A DNA stretch of 64,000 bases from CAIVAT01 sp964525995 (GCA_964525995.1 CAZGIM010000004.1:179420-243419), one strand, 5' to 3'; shown: positions 49,459 through 59,138, counted from the stretch's first letter. Program-made: numbers and translations. The notes: generated from the sequence alone by a model not told the origin.

Positions 49459-51935
49459 GCGGGTGACTTCTTTGATTTCCTGAATTCTAGAATGGCTGCA
49501 CCGAGCACCAGTACTATGAATACGAGTGAACTGATCCTTGAGAGTGTTTCGCCCAGGGTGTAAACGACCGGTTCGAATCTAAATTCGACTTTATGATCAC
49601 CTTCAGGGAGCACCATTGCCCGTAATACGTAGTTTGTTCTGAAATGAGGCGCAGGCTGCCCGTCGATAAAGGCGTTCCAACCTTTAGGATAATAGATTTC
49701 AGAGAAGACCGCCAGGGCTTTGTTGCGCGAATGGTATTCATAGCGTAGCTGGTTGGGTTCGTAACTCACCATCCTGATGGAACTTGCAGAATCATAAGCC
49801 GGCTGAAATCCATTCAACATTTCAGCAAAGGATTTATTGATGATGGCGATCGAGTCGGGTTTAAAGCTCTTCATGGCCGCTATTTCGGCATCAGCGTTTT
49901 CGACCATGCGGTAGGATTGCACAAACCAGGCATTACCTAATGCATTGGTGTTGGGGTAAGCGGCAGGACGTTTGTCCTGGCCCGGCACGATGAGATACCT
50001 TGTGTTCAGCATGTTCAATACCGGGGTGTTAGCCGTACTCCCTGACTGGGCAAAAGTCCGTATGTCCTGATCAATGCCATGATCGATCAGCTCCTGGTAG
50101 CGGCGCAGTTTGGCGCCGTGATATCCACCGAGTGACTTGTGAAAAAAGGAGGTCGAGGCATCGTTATATGGGTCGAGGGTGAGATTTAGTACCCTGAAAT
50201 CGAGCGCCTGATCTTTCATGATGATGTTGTCGGCGTCGGTGGGGGAGTAAGGATTTTCGACTCTGGATTTGGAAGTAAATCCGTCGTTATTGAAATAACG
50301 TTTATTCACGGGAAACATATCGGCTAAAAACAGGATGCCCAGAATCAGAAAGGCATACTCTTTTTTAATTTTATCATAGATGAGGGCCCAGGTCAATCCG
50401 CCGGCCAGGAGGATGAATACCAGCGACCGGAAGGCATCCATTCGGGTCAGGCGCAACCGCTCATCGCGTATGGCTTGCATGAGCCAGTCAGGAAACTGGT
50501 ACTGCTGTTGATACATGGCATCCTTAGGGCTGATGAAGTTATAAAAGGTGCCCGGGAGGAGGGCAATAATCAAACAGATTCCTCCTGTGATGATCAGTGC
50601 AATTTTAAAACCCCGGTCAAGGGCTTTGACATTCCGGTCTTTCAGCGTCAATTCACGAATGGCTAAAATTCCGAGCAACGGAATAGCGAATTCGGCAATG
50701 ACGAGGATCATGGTAACTGCCCTGAATTTGTTATAACCCGGCAAGAAGGTCAGGAAGAAGTCGGTCACGGGCATCAGGTTATGACCCCAGGCAAGAATAA
50801 TTGACAGGATTGTTGTGGCCAGCAGCCACCATTTGATCGGACCTTTAACAATGATTAATCCCAAGACAAACAGGAAGATGAAGATAGCGCTAACATAAAC
50901 CGGCCCGGAAGTAAATGGTTGAGAACCCCAGTAAAGGAAAGGGAGGGGTTGGCTGGTGAACTGCCTTACCGATTCGTCAGGTAGTCCATTGGCTTTCATT
51001 GCTTCAGCGATTTTTGAATTTTCGCTAATCTTCATGTTTGATGAACCGCCATAAACATTAGGAATCAACAAGGTCATGGTTTCTCCTATACCATAGCTCC
51101 ACTGGGTCACATAATCCTTGTCGAGTCCGGTAGTTTTATTGGCTTTATCGACAGAAAGTTCCGATTTCCCCCTGATGGTATATTTGCCATACTCCCAGGT
51201 TGCCCAAAGGCTGGTCAGGTTGGTCAGTACCGCGAAAATCACAGCGATGATCAGCACTCCTACAGCTTTCAGAAAAGGCATAAATTTTTTAAATCTTATG
51301 GCATGAATCAGCTTAAAGAGTCCTAATACTAAAGCAATCATTGCCAGATAATAGGTAATCTGGGGGTGGTTCGCTTGTACTTCAAGTGAAAGGAAGAATG
51401 CGGTCATCAATCCTCCCCAGAGGTACTTGCGGTTCATTGTGAGGATCATTCCGGCGATGACCGGCGCCATATAGGCAATTGCATGTGCTTTGGAGTTGTG
51501 ACCGGCGTCGAGAATGATGAAGAAATAGGAAGAAAATGCAAATCCGATGGCTCCGACAATCGATAGCCAGGGATTGATGCCCATCACCAGAAGGAGGATA
51601 AAGAATCCTAAGAAATAGAGAAACACGAGATTGGCCGGATGGGGTAATCCCAGCGACAGCACTTTGTCGGCGTAACCAAGAAGGTTTCCGGTGTATTTCG
51701 TCGATATCTGATAGGCAGGCATTCCGCCGAACATAGAGTTGGTCCAGAGTGGTTCCTGGCCTGTTTTTGCGCGGTAATCGACAATCTCCTTCGACATCCC
51801 CTGAAAGTGAATAATATCGCTTTGAATAAGCCTTTTACCTTCAAGGAGCGGGGTGAAATAGGCAAAGGTGATGATCAGAAAGATTACAATAGCGGCTAAA
51901 TAGGGAGCCAGCTTTTTAAAATCCAATTTTTTCAT
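49455..51935 (-). CDS. YfhO-family multi-pass membrane protein
   Basis: 826 residues. About a dozen membrane helices in the first 540 residues, beginning LAAIVIFLIITFAYFTPLLEGK, then a long extracytoplasmic region (about 540-790) and a last helix at ISSLVFIVLVLGAAILEF. The motifs PLWTNSMFGGMPAYQ and the C-terminal YYPKGWNAFIDGQPA and RAMVLPEGDHKVEFRF are those of YfhO (DUF6541-like/bacterial membrane protein YfhO) proteins, which are related to GT-C glycosyltransferases and linked in Gram-positives to lipoteichoic acid glycosylation. The role in Bacteroidota is undefined. It is coupled to the downstream GT4 gene. Confidence 0.88.
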   Translation of the reverse strand: MKKLDFKKLAPYLAAIVIFLIITFAYFTPLLEGKRLIQSDIIHFQGMSKEIVDYRAKTGQEPLWTNSMFGGMPAYQISTKYTGNLLGYADKVLSLGLPHPANLVFLYFLGFFILLLVMGINPWLSIVGAIGFAFSSYFFIILDAGHNSKAHAIAYMAPVIAGMILTMNRKYLWGGLMTAFFLSLEVQANHPQITYYLAMIALVLGLFKLIHAIRFKKFMPFLKAVGVLIIAVIFAVLTNLTSLWATWEYGKYTIRGKSELSVDKANKTTGLDKDYVTQWSYGIGETMTLLIPNVYGGSSNMKISENSKIAEAMKANGLPDESVRQFTSQPLPFLYWGSQPFTSGPVYVSAIFIFLFVLGLIIVKGPIKWWLLATTILSIILAWGHNLMPVTDFFLTFLPGYNKFRAVTMILVIAEFAIPLLGILAIRELTLKDRNVKALDRGFKIALIITGGICLIIALLPGTFYNFISPKDAMYQQQYQFPDWLMQAIRDERLRLTRMDAFRSLVFILLAGGLTWALIYDKIKKEYAFLILGILFLADMFPVNKRYFNNDGFTSKSRVENPYSPTDADNIIMKDQALDFRVLNLTLDPYNDASTSFFHKSLGGYHGAKLRRYQELIDHGIDQDIRTFAQSGSTANTPVLNMLNTRYLIVPGQDKRPAAYPNTNALGNAWFVQSYRMVENADAEIAAMKSFKPDSIAIINKSFAEMLNGFQPAYDSASSIRMVSYEPNQLRYEYHSRNKALAVFSEIYYPKGWNAFIDGQPAPHFRTNYVLRAMVLPEGDHKVEFRFEPVVYTLGETLSRISSLVFIVLVLGAAILEFRKSKKSPA

Positions 51936-52051
51936 CTGTTAAATATTTGTTTTTCAATATTCCAGTGGAACACCCATGAAGGTTTTACTTTCGGTCTGGA
52001 CCTGAATCTTCATGGATTTGTCAATAGGCAGCGATTAAAAAGGGAACTCGG

Positions 52052-52086
52052 AAAAATAAAAAAAGAAGATAATGTTGTTATCTTCT
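52052..52086 (-). terminator. Terminator of rpmH
   Basis: A 9-bp stem AGAAGATAA (52064-52072) / TTATCTTCT (52078-52086) with a 5-base loop. On the minus strand it is followed by a long T run, 57 bp after the rpmH stop. Confidence 0.8.
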
Positions 52087-52142
52087 TCCAGTTTACAAAA
52101 TTGCTAAGAAAATGAATTGTCCTGACAATACCTTAAAGAAAA

Positions 52143-52304
52143 TTATTCCTTATCAAGGGTTTCATCAGAAACTGTCAGCTTTTTCCGGCCCTTGGCCCTT
52201 CTGGAAGCCAGTACCTTCCGACCATTTGCGGTGGACATTCTTTCACGGAACCCGTGTTTGTTCTTTCTTTTTCTGTTTGAGGGCTGGAATGTTCTCTTTG
52301 TCAT
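52143..52304 (-). CDS. rpmH: 50S ribosomal protein L34
   Basis: 53 residues from the ATG at 52304; the frame continues 8 codons upstream. The sequence starts MTKRTFQPSNRKRKNKHG, followed by FRERMSTANGRKVLASRRAKGRKKL, here split at residue 18. That is unmistakable L34. A C-terminal tail (TVSDETLDKE) is usual in Bacteroidota. It is a single-gene unit with its own promoter and terminator and is not beside rnpA or dnaA, unlike the gene order in E. coli or Bacillus. Confidence 0.96.
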   Translation of the reverse strand: MTKRTFQPSNRKRKNKHGFRERMSTANGRKVLASRRAKGRKKLTVSDETLDKE

Positions 52305-52325
52305 TGCACTGAAATTTTGGGACTG

Positions 52326-52333
52326 CAAAAGTA
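52326..52333 (-). promoter_or_regulatory. -7 element of rpmH
   Basis: TACTTTTG on the minus strand (TAnnTTTG), 21 bp before the L34 ATG. It falls inside the longer frame, supporting the shorter start. Confidence 0.6.
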
Positions 52334-52396
52334 TAAAAAAAATGATTACAAAAAAAGAAAGATTGAATTTTTTAGAATCGGCCGGTACGAGTGGGA

Positions 52397-54223
52397 TCAG
52401 TTCCTGATGAACTTTATTTGGATGGCTGAACCGCTGGCGGTTTTGACGCGTAACAGGTACATACCCCTGCTCAGTCGACCTACGTCAACCCGGGTATGTT
52501 CACCGGTCAGTCGTACGGTTGAAATGACATTACCAGTCATATCGGTCACTTCGAGACTTCCACCCTGTATATTCCGGTAATCTTCCGGCAGACTGACGGT
52601 GAGGATCTGATTTGCCGGATTGGGTGTAAGAATCATGGCAGGTTTTTTCGCACTGGTGAATTCCTCGTTGGATCCCGTCGGCCATTTGCAACCGGTTATT
52701 GGCGGAGGAAATGTAACGGTTGACCCTTGCGGGAGGGAAGCACCGCAGGCATTGATATTTCTGAAAAGAAACTGCACGGTGGTACCGGGTTTGAAGAAGC
52801 CGAAACGGCAAATGGTGCCATCGTTCTTGCGAATCAGTGTTCCCGACGACCATGAAGAGCCGTTGTCAAGACTGAATTCACTGCCCGCTGAATGATCCGG
52901 TACCCGGGTAACCAGGGTGTAATAACAGGTTGAGTCGGTTTGTTCAGGGGTGAATGATCCTGCTGGGAGGGGAGGGGTTGCCGAATGTACAAAAATCAAG
53001 GCAGTATCGCTCTCAGGGATACCCTGGTTGTCGGTGGCAATGAGCGAGAGGGGATAGTCGGTACCTGGCAGAATGTGCTCTTTGACCCTGATTTGATAGC
53101 GTTCGGGAGGGTGCGGCATGGTCTGTTCCAATGGAATGAGGTCAAAGGCAGCGGAGTTCCATTGATATTGGTAACCTGGGTAGTATCGGGTTCCGACAAT
53201 TTTCCCTGAAACAGGAGTCAGGTTTGTGTCGGAACAAATTTGATATTGGTTATCGCTGATGAGAACAGGGGCTTTTTTGGACCCGGATTTTTGATAAACC
53301 CTTACATAGTCAACCAGCATGGATTGTGGGAAATCGGCAGGATTTGCGAGCTGGGATTGATTACCGACTGTATTACAGGAGGTTCCAAGCCTGAGTGCAA
53401 ATGGAGCGGATGGTTTTGAATAGGTTGGGGCTTCGAGGCAATAGGGAGGAATCCGATGGAGGTCCAGTTCTTTAACGGGTACATTGTTTACATACCATCT
53501 GATAAAGGCAGAGTCCCATTCTAGTCCGAAAATGGTCCAGTTTTCAGTAAGATCATAAAGGCCTAATGAATCGGTGAGATATATTGAATGATTCTGTGAA
53601 ACATGCGAACCCTGGCTGGTCCAGTGGTAGGTAGCATTAAAGATGTTCCTGTTTACCCCGTTCAATTCAAAAAGATCAATTTCATTCCATGGACCGGCTC
53701 CTCCCGGATCTTCGGGTGTCCCGACGCCCCAAAGCCAACAGGATGCTCCCTGTCCGGTCTTGTTGAAAAGCCTGACCCGGACCTCAACAAATCCCGGAGC
53801 ATAGAAATAGTAACTTTTAAAACCGGTATCTTTAACGCTGAGTGTTTTTATCTCACCTCCTGAAAACGGGCAATCGGGAAGCATGGAGATCAGGGTATTG
53901 GAAATTTTTGCAAACTGGTTTTCCACTGTCACGTTTTCGGGATTGACGGAGAAGTTTCTGAAACAGGTCCCGATCCCGTCATCCCACGGATTACTCCGGT
54001 TCCAGAACTGACTGTTTAGGGTACCGGAATCGAACTCATCGCTGAAAATCAAATTCCATCCGGGTTTTTCAGGTGGATTCGGGGAGATAAGTCTGCTGAT
54101 TCCGACCGTTTTATTTTCACCGCCATTGAGGCAATAGATAATATCCCACAGCGTATTCTGCGCTTGCATACTCGTTAAAAGCAGGAAAGCGGCAAACACG
54201 GTGAAAAGAATTCTTTTTTTCAT
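52397..54223 (-). CDS. Secreted GH16-family glycoside hydrolase with T9SS sorting domain
   Basis: 608 residues. Signal peptide MKKRILFTVFAAFLLLTSMQA. The GH16 domain spans about 55-315: WNLIFSDEFDSGTLN, then the catalytic EIDLFE (181-186, pattern ExDxxE with nucleophile and acid/base glutamates), and WTIFGLEWDSAFIRWYVNNV (given as residues about 229-248). Linker domains follow (320-520), then a T9SS type A sorting domain (ILTPNPANQILTVSLP ... LSRGMYLLRV). GH16 enzymes cut beta-1,3/1,4-glucans, agar, carrageenan or similar; which one is not clear. It is a lone gene, so it is not part of a visible polysaccharide utilisation locus. Confidence 0.9.
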   Translation of the reverse strand: MKKRILFTVFAAFLLLTSMQAQNTLWDIIYCLNGGENKTVGISRLISPNPPEKPGWNLIFSDEFDSGTLNSQFWNRSNPWDDGIGTCFRNFSVNPENVTVENQFAKISNTLISMLPDCPFSGGEIKTLSVKDTGFKSYYFYAPGFVEVRVRLFNKTGQGASCWLWGVGTPEDPGGAGPWNEIDLFELNGVNRNIFNATYHWTSQGSHVSQNHSIYLTDSLGLYDLTENWTIFGLEWDSAFIRWYVNNVPVKELDLHRIPPYCLEAPTYSKPSAPFALRLGTSCNTVGNQSQLANPADFPQSMLVDYVRVYQKSGSKKAPVLISDNQYQICSDTNLTPVSGKIVGTRYYPGYQYQWNSAAFDLIPLEQTMPHPPERYQIRVKEHILPGTDYPLSLIATDNQGIPESDTALIFVHSATPPLPAGSFTPEQTDSTCYYTLVTRVPDHSAGSEFSLDNGSSWSSGTLIRKNDGTICRFGFFKPGTTVQFLFRNINACGASLPQGSTVTFPPPITGCKWPTGSNEEFTSAKKPAMILTPNPANQILTVSLPEDYRNIQGGSLEVTDMTGNVISTVRLTGEHTRVDVGRLSRGMYLLRVKTASGSAIQIKFIRN

Positions 54224-54317
54224 GACAGCATCACCATCCCGGGTGATGTCAAAGGTAGTGATTTAAAATGAAGAAGGCGACTCAAACGGCCGCCCTCTCT
54301 CTCAATAACAGTTCAAA

Positions 54318-55778
54318 TTACTTTAATGGTGCATTTTTCAGAATATCTACCAGGAAGTCCCAGAATTTCTGCACAGTCCCGATGTTCACACATTCATCGG
54401 GTGAATGGGGATGGCGCAGTGTGGGGCCGAAGGAGATCATATCCCAATCGGGATAGGTTCCTCCCAGGATACCACATTCGAGTCCGGCATGTATTCCTTT
54501 GATTTCCGGTATCTTTCCGAACTTTTTGTGGTAGAGATCCTGCATTATCTTGAGGATGGGGGAGTCGGGGTTTGGTTTCCAGCCCGGATATTTTCCATCG
54601 AATACTGTGGTAGCGCCGGCGAGGTCAAATACCGACTTCATCATCTGTTCCAGGTCATCTTTTGCGGAGTCGACGGAACTTCTGAGCAAACATTGGATCC
54701 TGATCGTTCCCTGGTCTGATTTTACGATTGCCAGGTTATTGGAAGTTTCAACCAATCCTTCCATTTCGTTGCTCATGCGGATCACTCCGTTAGGGCAGGC
54801 ATACAGTGCATTGAGCAGTTTTTCGACGGTAACCGGATCTATGACACTGCGAGGAGTCTCAGTTGCGAGGATTTCGATTTTCATGTTCGGTTCCACAGCC
54901 GCGAGTTCTTTCTTAACAATCACATTCAGATTGTTCACGAAGTTCCTGAAATCCTGCTCTTTATCGGCGGGAATGACAACGGTCGCGAAAGCTTCACGGG
55001 GTATGGCATTGCGCATGCCTCCGCCGTCGATGGATGCAAGCATCAGCCCATTGTTCTTAAATCCATGGTATAGGATCCGGTTCAATATTTTTATGGCATT
55101 GCCTCTTCCGAGGATAATGTCGATCCCGCTGTGTCCGCCTTTCAATCCGGTGACTTGCAGTTTGAATCCAAGGAAGCCTGCGGGAACGGGTTTCTCAGAA
55201 TACTTAAACCAGGCATTCCCGTTGGTGCCTCCCGCGCATCCGACATATAATTCTCCTTCATCTTCCGAATCCAAATTCAAGAGAATCTTTCCCTGGATCA
55301 CGCCCGGTTTCAGTCCGAAGGCGCCGGTCATCCCGGTTTCCTCGTCGGTGGTGAAGAGCGCTTCAATCGGTCCGTGTTCCAGTGTTTTGGATTCGAGAAC
55401 AGACATTGCGGCAGCAACTCCCATCCCGTTATCGGAGCCTAAAGTGGTACCGTTTGCTCTGACCCAGTCGCCGTCAATGATGGTTTCGATGGGATCTTTT
55501 TCAAAATCGTGGACTTTATCGCTGTTTTTCTGAGGAACCATATCGAGATGCCCTTGCAGGATGATACCTTTACGGTTTTCCATCCCGGGCGTTGCGGGCT
55601 TTCGGATAATGATATTGCCCGTTTCATCAATGATCGTTTCGAGTCCGAGGTTTTTTCCAAACCGAAACATAAAATCCCTGATCTTTTCCTCTTTTTTTGA
55701 GGGGCGGGGGATTTGTGTCAGGCTGTAAAAATTTTTCCAGAGAACTTTTGGCTCCAGGTCAATAATAGTTTTGCTCAT
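54318..55778 (-). CDS. pepD: Aminoacyl-histidine dipeptidase (M20C)
   Basis: 486 residues, the PepD length. It is a zinc dipeptidase cleaving Xaa-His and other dipeptides in the cytoplasm. Metal and catalytic residues are H77 and D79 in QGHLDMVPQ, D116 in GSDNGMG, and E146/E147 in TTDEETGMTGA. The later metal His is in FGPTLRHPHSPDE. The lid domain occupies the middle. It is 56 bp downstream of the PqqD-like gene on the same strand but has its own possible -7 element at 55822-55829. Confidence 0.96.
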   Translation of the reverse strand: MSKTIIDLEPKVLWKNFYSLTQIPRPSKKEEKIRDFMFRFGKNLGLETIIDETGNIIIRKPATPGMENRKGIILQGHLDMVPQKNSDKVHDFEKDPIETIIDGDWVRANGTTLGSDNGMGVAAAMSVLESKTLEHGPIEALFTTDEETGMTGAFGLKPGVIQGKILLNLDSEDEGELYVGCAGGTNGNAWFKYSEKPVPAGFLGFKLQVTGLKGGHSGIDIILGRGNAIKILNRILYHGFKNNGLMLASIDGGGMRNAIPREAFATVVIPADKEQDFRNFVNNLNVIVKKELAAVEPNMKIEILATETPRSVIDPVTVEKLLNALYACPNGVIRMSNEMEGLVETSNNLAIVKSDQGTIRIQCLLRSSVDSAKDDLEQMMKSVFDLAGATTVFDGKYPGWKPNPDSPILKIMQDLYHKKFGKIPEIKGIHAGLECGILGGTYPDWDMISFGPTLRHPHSPDECVNIGTVQKFWDFLVDILKNAPLK

Positions 55779-55821
55779 GGGTTATTTGGTTTAGGTATTT
55801 TATAAATTCAGGAAAACTGTG

Positions 55822-55829
55822 CAAAATTA
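55822..55829 (-). promoter_or_regulatory. Possible -7 element of pepD
   Basis: TAATTTTG on the minus strand (TAnnTTTG), 43 bp upstream of the pepD ATG, just past the end of the PqqD-like gene. No good -33 element is seen. Confidence 0.4.
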
Positions 55830-55834
55830 CAAAT

Positions 55835-56233
55835 TTATAGATTGTTGTTATCGGTTTGTATTTCAACGAAGGTGATGTACCGCTGGTCGTAAAGCAGGGA
55901 GAGAAACCGGGTAATCCGTTCTTCGGCTGCTTCTCCGTTGCCCAATTCACCGGTAAATTGGGTTTTCATCTGTTCGCAAAGCTCCGATACTTTACGGTGC
56001 CCGTCGATAAGGAGCCAGGTTTCGCTTCCAAAACGGTCGAGCCGGATGGTTATAAATTGGCTTTTCGACCGTGGCTGGAACAGGGTTGATATCCATTTCT
56101 TTCTGAACCGGGGCATCAGGATGGTCACGTTTCCGTTATCCCTGATTTCATGATTCACAACCCTGACCGGCGTCAGATCCAGGAAGTTTGCCTTTTTCAG
56201 GAACTTTCGGCGGACAAAAAAGTTCATGGCCAT
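55835..56233 (-). CDS. PqqD-like protein (peptide-binding winged-helix type)
   Basis: 132 residues. The core, from FGSETWLLIDGHRKVSELC to ERITRFLSLLYDQRYITF, matches PqqD/RRE-type winged-helix domains, which bind precursor peptides for radical-SAM or other RiPP enzymes. Before it is a basic, beta-rich stretch (NVTILMPRFRKKWIS). No RiPP enzyme or precursor is nearby. It starts 2 bp after the oligopeptide-transporter gene ends and precedes pepD, so a peptide-related role is plausible but inferred. It is probably cytoplasmic. Confidence 0.75.
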   Translation of the reverse strand: MAMNFFVRRKFLKKANFLDLTPVRVVNHEIRDNGNVTILMPRFRKKWISTLFQPRSKSQFITIRLDRFGSETWLLIDGHRKVSELCEQMKTQFTGELGNGEAAEERITRFLSLLYDQRYITFVEIQTDNNNL

Positions 56234-56235
56234 CG

Positions 56236-58311
56236 TTACATTCCGGAAGCAGGCGGAGCCGGCTGATCGGGTTTCCCGGCATTTTTAAGCGGAATTTGGA
56301 TCAGTACATAAGCGATGATTGCCAGGATAATGAAGCTGATATAAAAAGTAGGTTCTTTGAAGAAGGTAAAATAGTTGTACAGGAAGATGTCGAACACCGC
56401 GAAAATGGCAATCAGCAGTCCCATCAATGCTTCTCCTGCTATGAGTCCCGATGCGAGCAGAACACCGGTATTCTCAACCCTGACTTTTTGAGCTTCATTG
56501 TGTTTACGTTTTTCGTTATAGAGATCCACTGCCCCTTTGATCAGTCCACCTACGAAGATGGCAAAGGTCGTTTCGATTGGCAGGTACATCCCGACACTGA
56601 CGAGCATCGGACTTTTAACCTGCATCAGGATGAAAGCTGTTCCCATCAGCATACCGGCGATGATCAAAGGCCAGGCCATCTGACCCTGAACGATGCCTCT
56701 CGAAAGGATCGCCATCAGGCTGGCTTGCGGGGCTGAAAGATTTTTACTGCCAAATCCACCCTGGTAGCCTAAGTTTTTACCACTCGCAATGTCACCGTCA
56801 TTCAGAAATGCCAAAACGATAAACATCACCGCTCCGGCCAGGATCACTCCCATGATGTCGCCGATCTGCATCCGCCAAGGAGTACCTCCCAGAATATGAC
56901 CTGCTTTGAGGTCCTGGAGCATTTCGCCGGCCACGGCTGCCGACACACAAACGATGGCCGCGACGCCTAAAACGGTCGCAACGCCGGCATCTCCCTTAAC
57001 GCCTAATGCAACGAGAATCAGCGCGGTTACTACCAAAGCAGTCAGCGTCAATCCGCTAATAGGATTGTTTGACGATCCCATGATCCCGACGAGATAACCC
57101 GAAACCGAGGCAAAGAAGAATGCGAGGATGATCATTACGGTGGCGGCAACTATGGCAATCAGAATATTGGTTTCGAAGATGAAATAGGTAATGCAGAAGG
57201 TCAGCACGGCTACTGCCCCGATGCCGATCATAATCCAGCTGAAACTGATATCTTTTTCGTTCCGCGGGACATTGTGTTCGATGCCGGTGGCTGCTTTCTT
57301 GACATCCTTCACCGAGCGGGCAATACCGGTGCTGAGGCTTTTCCGCATTTTGAAAAGGGTAAAGGCAGCGCTGACCAGCATCCCGCCGATCGCGATGGGA
57401 CGAACGATATATTTCCAAATCTGGTTGATCTGGTAAGTCGGATCGGTCACTTTGGCCATGGCGGTGTTGATGGTCAGCGTCGAATCCTGTGACATCAGGA
57501 AGGAGGCCCATTCCTTACAGTTGATACTGGGCATCAGGAAATACATGATCATGGGGGCCATTAAACCCCAGGCTATCAGTCCGCCGCTGAAGTTCAGCGC
57601 TCCCAGTTTCGGACCAATGATATAACCAACTCCCATATAGGCCGGGCTTACTCCGGGCGAACTCAGGAGCATGCCTCCCTGTCCTTTGAAAATGGTACCA
57701 CTGATGGTCTGTTGTCCGAAGACGATAAATTTTTCCCACAGGTATTGGAACAGCCTGAGCTCTCCTAAAATCTTGATAAGTCCGCCAAGTCCCATGGCCC
57801 AGAAGAGGAATTTTGATCCGCCTGATCCGCCCTGTCCCGCTTTATGAATTTCCGATGCTGCTACCGATTCGGGGAAAGGCAGTTCGGCATCCTCGACCAT
57901 GACCCTTCGGAGCAGCGCTACGAACATGATGCCGAGGATACCACCGGCAATCAGGATCAGAGAGGAGGTGATATAATGTCCGGTGGTGAAGAAATCGGAC
58001 CAGATTCCGGAAACAAAAAAGGCGGGAAGCGTGAAGATTGCTCCTGCTGCGACGGATTCTCCGATGGAACCGACGGTACGGGTGAAATTTTCTTCGAGGA
58101 TGGTCCCTTTCATCAGGCGGAGTATGGCCATTCCGAGAACGGCCGCCGGATAGGTGGCCGCGATGGTCATCCCGGCCTTGAGTCCGAGATAAGCGTTGGC
58201 AGCCCCGAGGATGACGGCAAAGAAGAGCCCGATGATAAGCGCCCTGATGGTGAATTCTTTCATGTTGGTCTCCGCGGAGACAAAGGGAATGAACTTTTTA
58301 TGTTCAGCCAT
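56236..58311 (-). CDS. OPT-family oligopeptide transporter
   Basis: 691 residues with about 16 membrane helices. The beginning FTIRALIIGLFFAVILGAAN followed by AYLGLKAGMTIAATYPAAVL is the N-terminal signature of OPT proteins. Later come PFPESVAASEIHKAGQGG and VGYIIGPKLGALNFSGG. The family takes up small peptides, or metal-siderophore complexes in some lineages, with protons. The PqqD-like gene follows 2 bp later and pepD after that, supporting peptide uptake. The last helix is followed by a Pro-rich tail. Confidence 0.93.
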   Translation of the reverse strand: MAEHKKFIPFVSAETNMKEFTIRALIIGLFFAVILGAANAYLGLKAGMTIAATYPAAVLGMAILRLMKGTILEENFTRTVGSIGESVAAGAIFTLPAFFVSGIWSDFFTTGHYITSSLILIAGGILGIMFVALLRRVMVEDAELPFPESVAASEIHKAGQGGSGGSKFLFWAMGLGGLIKILGELRLFQYLWEKFIVFGQQTISGTIFKGQGGMLLSSPGVSPAYMGVGYIIGPKLGALNFSGGLIAWGLMAPMIMYFLMPSINCKEWASFLMSQDSTLTINTAMAKVTDPTYQINQIWKYIVRPIAIGGMLVSAAFTLFKMRKSLSTGIARSVKDVKKAATGIEHNVPRNEKDISFSWIMIGIGAVAVLTFCITYFIFETNILIAIVAATVMIILAFFFASVSGYLVGIMGSSNNPISGLTLTALVVTALILVALGVKGDAGVATVLGVAAIVCVSAAVAGEMLQDLKAGHILGGTPWRMQIGDIMGVILAGAVMFIVLAFLNDGDIASGKNLGYQGGFGSKNLSAPQASLMAILSRGIVQGQMAWPLIIAGMLMGTAFILMQVKSPMLVSVGMYLPIETTFAIFVGGLIKGAVDLYNEKRKHNEAQKVRVENTGVLLASGLIAGEALMGLLIAIFAVFDIFLYNYFTFFKEPTFYISFIILAIIAYVLIQIPLKNAGKPDQPAPPASGM

Positions 58312-58445
58312 GGTTTTAAAATTTTTGGGTTAGTTGGAATTTCAAATCGGGTAGCTAAGTAAAGAAAATCTGCCGAACCGGACAAAAAGATTTTTGCTGA
58401 TAGGGGCTTATTCGCCCATAATTAATTAGAAATGAGATCAGATCT

Positions 58446-59072
58446 TCATGAAAAGTTATAGAGGTGAATCAGCTTCTTGGTTTCAAAATAGGGATCTTCG
58501 AAAACGAGCGAGAGGTCGTACCCTGTTTTTTGAGCCCTGATGGGTTCCAGGTCCTGCTGCAACTCGCCTCCCGTCAGATATAAGATTCCATTGGGAATTT
58601 CGTTGAATCCCGTTTTTTTCAGAAGGGGGGCTGTCATTTTGGTAAAGGCGCCGATATTCGTTACGGCACGACCAGTAATGAAATCGAACCGTGACCGGAG
58701 GGTTTCGAATCTGGCGTTAACCAGGATGACATTTTGCAATCCCAACCGGCGTGAAATATCCTCGGCAACCCTGATCTTTTTCGTGATGGAGTCAACCAGG
58801 GTAAATCGGGACTCAGGAAAGAAGATGGCCAGCGGGATACCCGGGAAACCGCCGCCGGTACCTGCATCCAGGATGGCGGTACCGGGTTTGAACCTGACAA
58901 TTGCGGCAATGGCCAGAGAATGGAGGAAATGATGGATTGTCAACTGATCAATATCCTTTCGTGAAATCACATTGATCTTTGAATTCCATTCGGAATAGAG
59001 CTGAAAGGCTTGGAAATATTGATCGAGCTGTTGTTCTGAAAGCAGCGGGAAATATTGTTTCAACTGATGCAT
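58446..59072 (-). CDS. rsmG: 16S rRNA (guanine-527-N7)-methyltransferase
   Basis: 208 residues from the ATG at 59072, chosen because the family in Bacteroidota begins just before the KYFP-like QYFPLLSE segment. In-frame ATGs at 59081 and 59117 are alternatives. Diagnostic segments are EWNSKINVISRKD, HHFLHSLAI and the SAM-binding LDAGTGGGFPGIPLAI. ARFETLRSRFDFITGRAVT holds the catalytic-domain acidic and arginine residues. It modifies G527 of 16S rRNA in the decoding region. It is isolated from other gidA/gidB-type genes. Confidence 0.96.
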   Translation of the reverse strand: MHQLKQYFPLLSEQQLDQYFQAFQLYSEWNSKINVISRKDIDQLTIHHFLHSLAIAAIVRFKPGTAILDAGTGGGFPGIPLAIFFPESRFTLVDSITKKIRVAEDISRRLGLQNVILVNARFETLRSRFDFITGRAVTNIGAFTKMTAPLLKKTGFNEIPNGILYLTGGELQQDLEPIRAQKTGYDLSLVFEDPYFETKKLIHLYNFS

Positions 59073-59138
59073 TCGGTGCATAGTAATAAAACCGGTGTCA
59101 AAACAATCCGGTACCATCCATCCGTTGGATCAAACAAG

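Noticed and set aside
54550..55533. 327-codon open frame antisense to pepD
   Set aside because: It is a mirror frame of a strongly conserved gene, Ser/Pro-rich with no domain or promoter.
43248..59072. Replication origin near gyrB, rpmH and rsmG
   Set aside because: These genes often lie near oriC, but dnaA, dnaN, rnpA and a DnaA-box cluster are missing and the genes are far apart here.
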